Source of the DNA: Thermocaproicibacter sp036741535
Lineage (GTDB): Bacteria > Bacillota > Clostridia > Oscillospirales > Acutalibacteraceae
DNA length: 14,326 nucleotides
Assembly: GCA_036741535.1 (NCBI GenBank)
Contig: DAINSB010000046.1
Span: 1 to 14,326 of the forward strand
Direction: 5' to 3'
The notes beneath the pieces were generated by a model that was not told the DNA's origin, did not search any database, and was given only the letters and a program-made list of their open reading frames with translations. Both the position numbers and the translations under genes were made by a program. Numbering within the stretch: the stretch's first letter is position 1; each line of letters opens with the position of its first letter. Of the stretch, positions 13,556-14,326 are shown one piece after another.

Positions 13556-13658
13556 CGTTGTCGTAGGGGCTGGACGCGATACGATTTTTGTGGTACTCTG
13601 TTTCTTAAACAGGGCGGGCCGCCGGAATCCGCGCGGCCCGCGGACGGGGGGCATTCGG

Positions 13659-14075
13659 ATGAAATCCTATCGGAAAGAACTGCATTTCCATTTTCCGACG
13701 CGCAGGGGGATCACGAACATCACCCCACAGGTGGAAGAGGCGCTTCGAGAGAGTGGCGTCCGGGAAGGGCTCGTGCTGGTCAACGCGATGAACATCACGT
13801 CCAGCGTGTTCATCAACGACGACGAAAGCGGTCTTCATCACGACTACGAGGTGTGGCTCGAGAAGCTCGCACCGGAGAAACCCTACAGCCAGTACCGGCA
13901 CAACGGGTTTGAAGACAACGCAGACGCCCACCTGAAGCGGACCATCATGGGGCGCGAGGTCGTGGTCGCCGTAACGGACGGGAAGCTGGATTTCGGCACG
14001 TGGGAACAGATCTTGTATTTCGAATTCGACGGCAAGCGCGACAAGCACGCACTCATCAAGATCATCGGGGAATAA
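13659..14075 (+). CDS. YjbQ/UPF0047 family protein
   Basis: Small globular protein of 138 residues of the UPF0047 family, compact beta-rich proteins of uncertain role; E. coli YjbQ has weak thiamine-phosphate synthase activity, and a few members have been linked to nucleotide or metal chemistry. The family landmarks are visible: GITNITPQVEEAL, VNAMNITSSVFINDDESGLHHDYEVWLEKLAP, YRHNGFEDNADAHLKRTIMGREVVVAVTDGKLDFGTWEQILYFEFDGKRDKHALIKIIGE. The invariant DNADAHL and GTWEQI-EFDG parts are intact. ATG 13659 has GGGGG 7 nt upstream; a longer frame from 13548 starts in the sigF trailing hairpin and is not supported. It stands alone, between spoIIA and a probable rRNA operon; I infer no link with either. 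Function is not settled. Confidence 0.9.
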   Translation: MKSYRKELHFHFPTRRGITNITPQVEEALRESGVREGLVLVNAMNITSSVFINDDESGLHHDYEVWLEKLAPEKPYSQYRHNGFEDNADAHLKRTIMGREVVVAVTDGKLDFGTWEQILYFEFDGKRDKHALIKIIGE

Positions 14076-14135
14076 TCGTCCCGAGCCGCTTCGGCCGGCC
14101 GGCTGAATCCCCTGCATGCAGCCGCCGAAAGGAAC

Positions 14136-14154
14136 TGAAAAAAATAAAAAAATC
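14136..14154 (+). promoter_or_regulatory. A-tract resembling an UP element
   Basis: The stretch is almost all A (with one T at each break) and lies directly before the -35 hexamer, as at strong stable-RNA promoters, where it is bound by the alpha subunit of RNA polymerase. Confidence 0.55.
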
Positions 14155-14155
14155 A

Positions 14156-14184
14156 TTGACAGGGAATGTGGAAAGTGATAAACT
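14156..14184 (+). promoter_or_regulatory. Consensus promoter, probably of an rRNA operon
   Basis: TTGACA (14156-14161), a 17-bp spacer and TAAACT (14179-14184). The upstream A-tract and the leader that follows indicate a stable-RNA promoter; the transcription start should be near 14191. Confidence 0.85.
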
Positions 14185-14190
14185 AGAGAA

Positions 14191-14326
14191 GCCGTCGAAA
14201 AACGGAGTGGAAATTCCGGTGATTTGCTCAAGAGAAAGAGGATTTCTTCTGCTCTTCTGTGGATTATGACGGCATGGGACCTTGAAAATTAAACAACGAA
14301 AAGGAAAAAGGAACCCGTAAAGAACG
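14191..14326 (+). ncRNA. Probable rRNA operon leader, running off the window
   Basis: No gene is visible after the YjbQ stop apart from this leader. CCTTGAAAATTAAACAACG (14280-14298) resembles the boxA-like or processing sequence found before 16S rRNA in many Firmicutes, and the leader reaches the window's end without a start codon with good ribosome site. An rRNA or tRNA gene outside the window is inferred, not seen. Confidence 0.6.

Noticed and set aside
1..14326. CRISPR arrays, insertion sequences, tRNA genes, prophage or toxin-antitoxin genes
   Set aside because: No regular repeat-spacer series, terminal inverted repeats with a transposase, cloverleaf pattern or toxin-like partner of the XRE gene was found by reading both strands.

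Overview
The window is GC-rich DNA from an endospore-forming Firmicute, most likely a Clostridia member (perhaps of the Ruminococcaceae/Oscillospirales type; this placement is inference). The strongest indicators are a complete spoIIAA-spoIIAB-sigF operon, a valS-folC pair, consensus sigma-A promoters and strong GGAGG-type ribosome binding sites. TTG and GTG starts are frequent. I see no phage, transposon, CRISPR or toxin signature; the region looks like ordinary chromosome with some interesting control DNA.

Layout, left to right. (1) 1-3880, plus strand: the 3' part of valS, interrupted by a 16-N assembly gap that breaks the frame, then folC from a TTG start. (2) 3964-6088, plus strand: a PiT-type phosphate permease, then a solute-binding lipoprotein with its own near-perfect promoter, a hairpin leader and a strong terminator. 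(3) 6144-9035, minus strand: a cobalt/nickel ECF transporter operon (cbiM-cbiQ-cbiO), tightly overlapped. It has a consensus promoter, but a strong intrinsic terminator lies between that promoter and cbiM, so the operon appears to be controlled by attenuation. (4) 9044-11082, minus strand: a GNAT acetyltransferase with its own promoter, and an EAL-domain c-di-GMP phosphodiesterase with a degenerate GGDEF domain. (5) 11436-11771, plus strand: a small XRE repressor divergent from the EAL gene, across an AT-rich region with two palindromes sharing ATAGTAT. (6) 12043-13555, plus strand: a candidate sigma-H promoter and the spoIIA operon, which sets forespore-specific sigma-F activity through the anti-anti-sigma/anti-sigma partner switch. 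(7) 13659-14075: a YjbQ/UPF0047 protein. (8) 14136-14326: an A-tract, a consensus promoter and a leader ending in a CCTTGAAAATTAAAC-type sequence, which suggests that an rRNA operon begins just beyond the right edge.

The observation most worth following up is the 121-nt cbiM leader (8880-9000, minus strand). It contains a near-perfect terminator and an upstream segment with two competing pairings plus a 6-nt match to the terminator arm. I could not match it to the NiCo or cobalamin riboswitch. Secondary points are the hairpin leader of the orphan binding protein, the XRE operator-like palindromes at exact 30-bp spacing, a 9-bp direct repeat at 20-bp period upstream of the EAL gene, and a short sigma-F lacking region 1.2.
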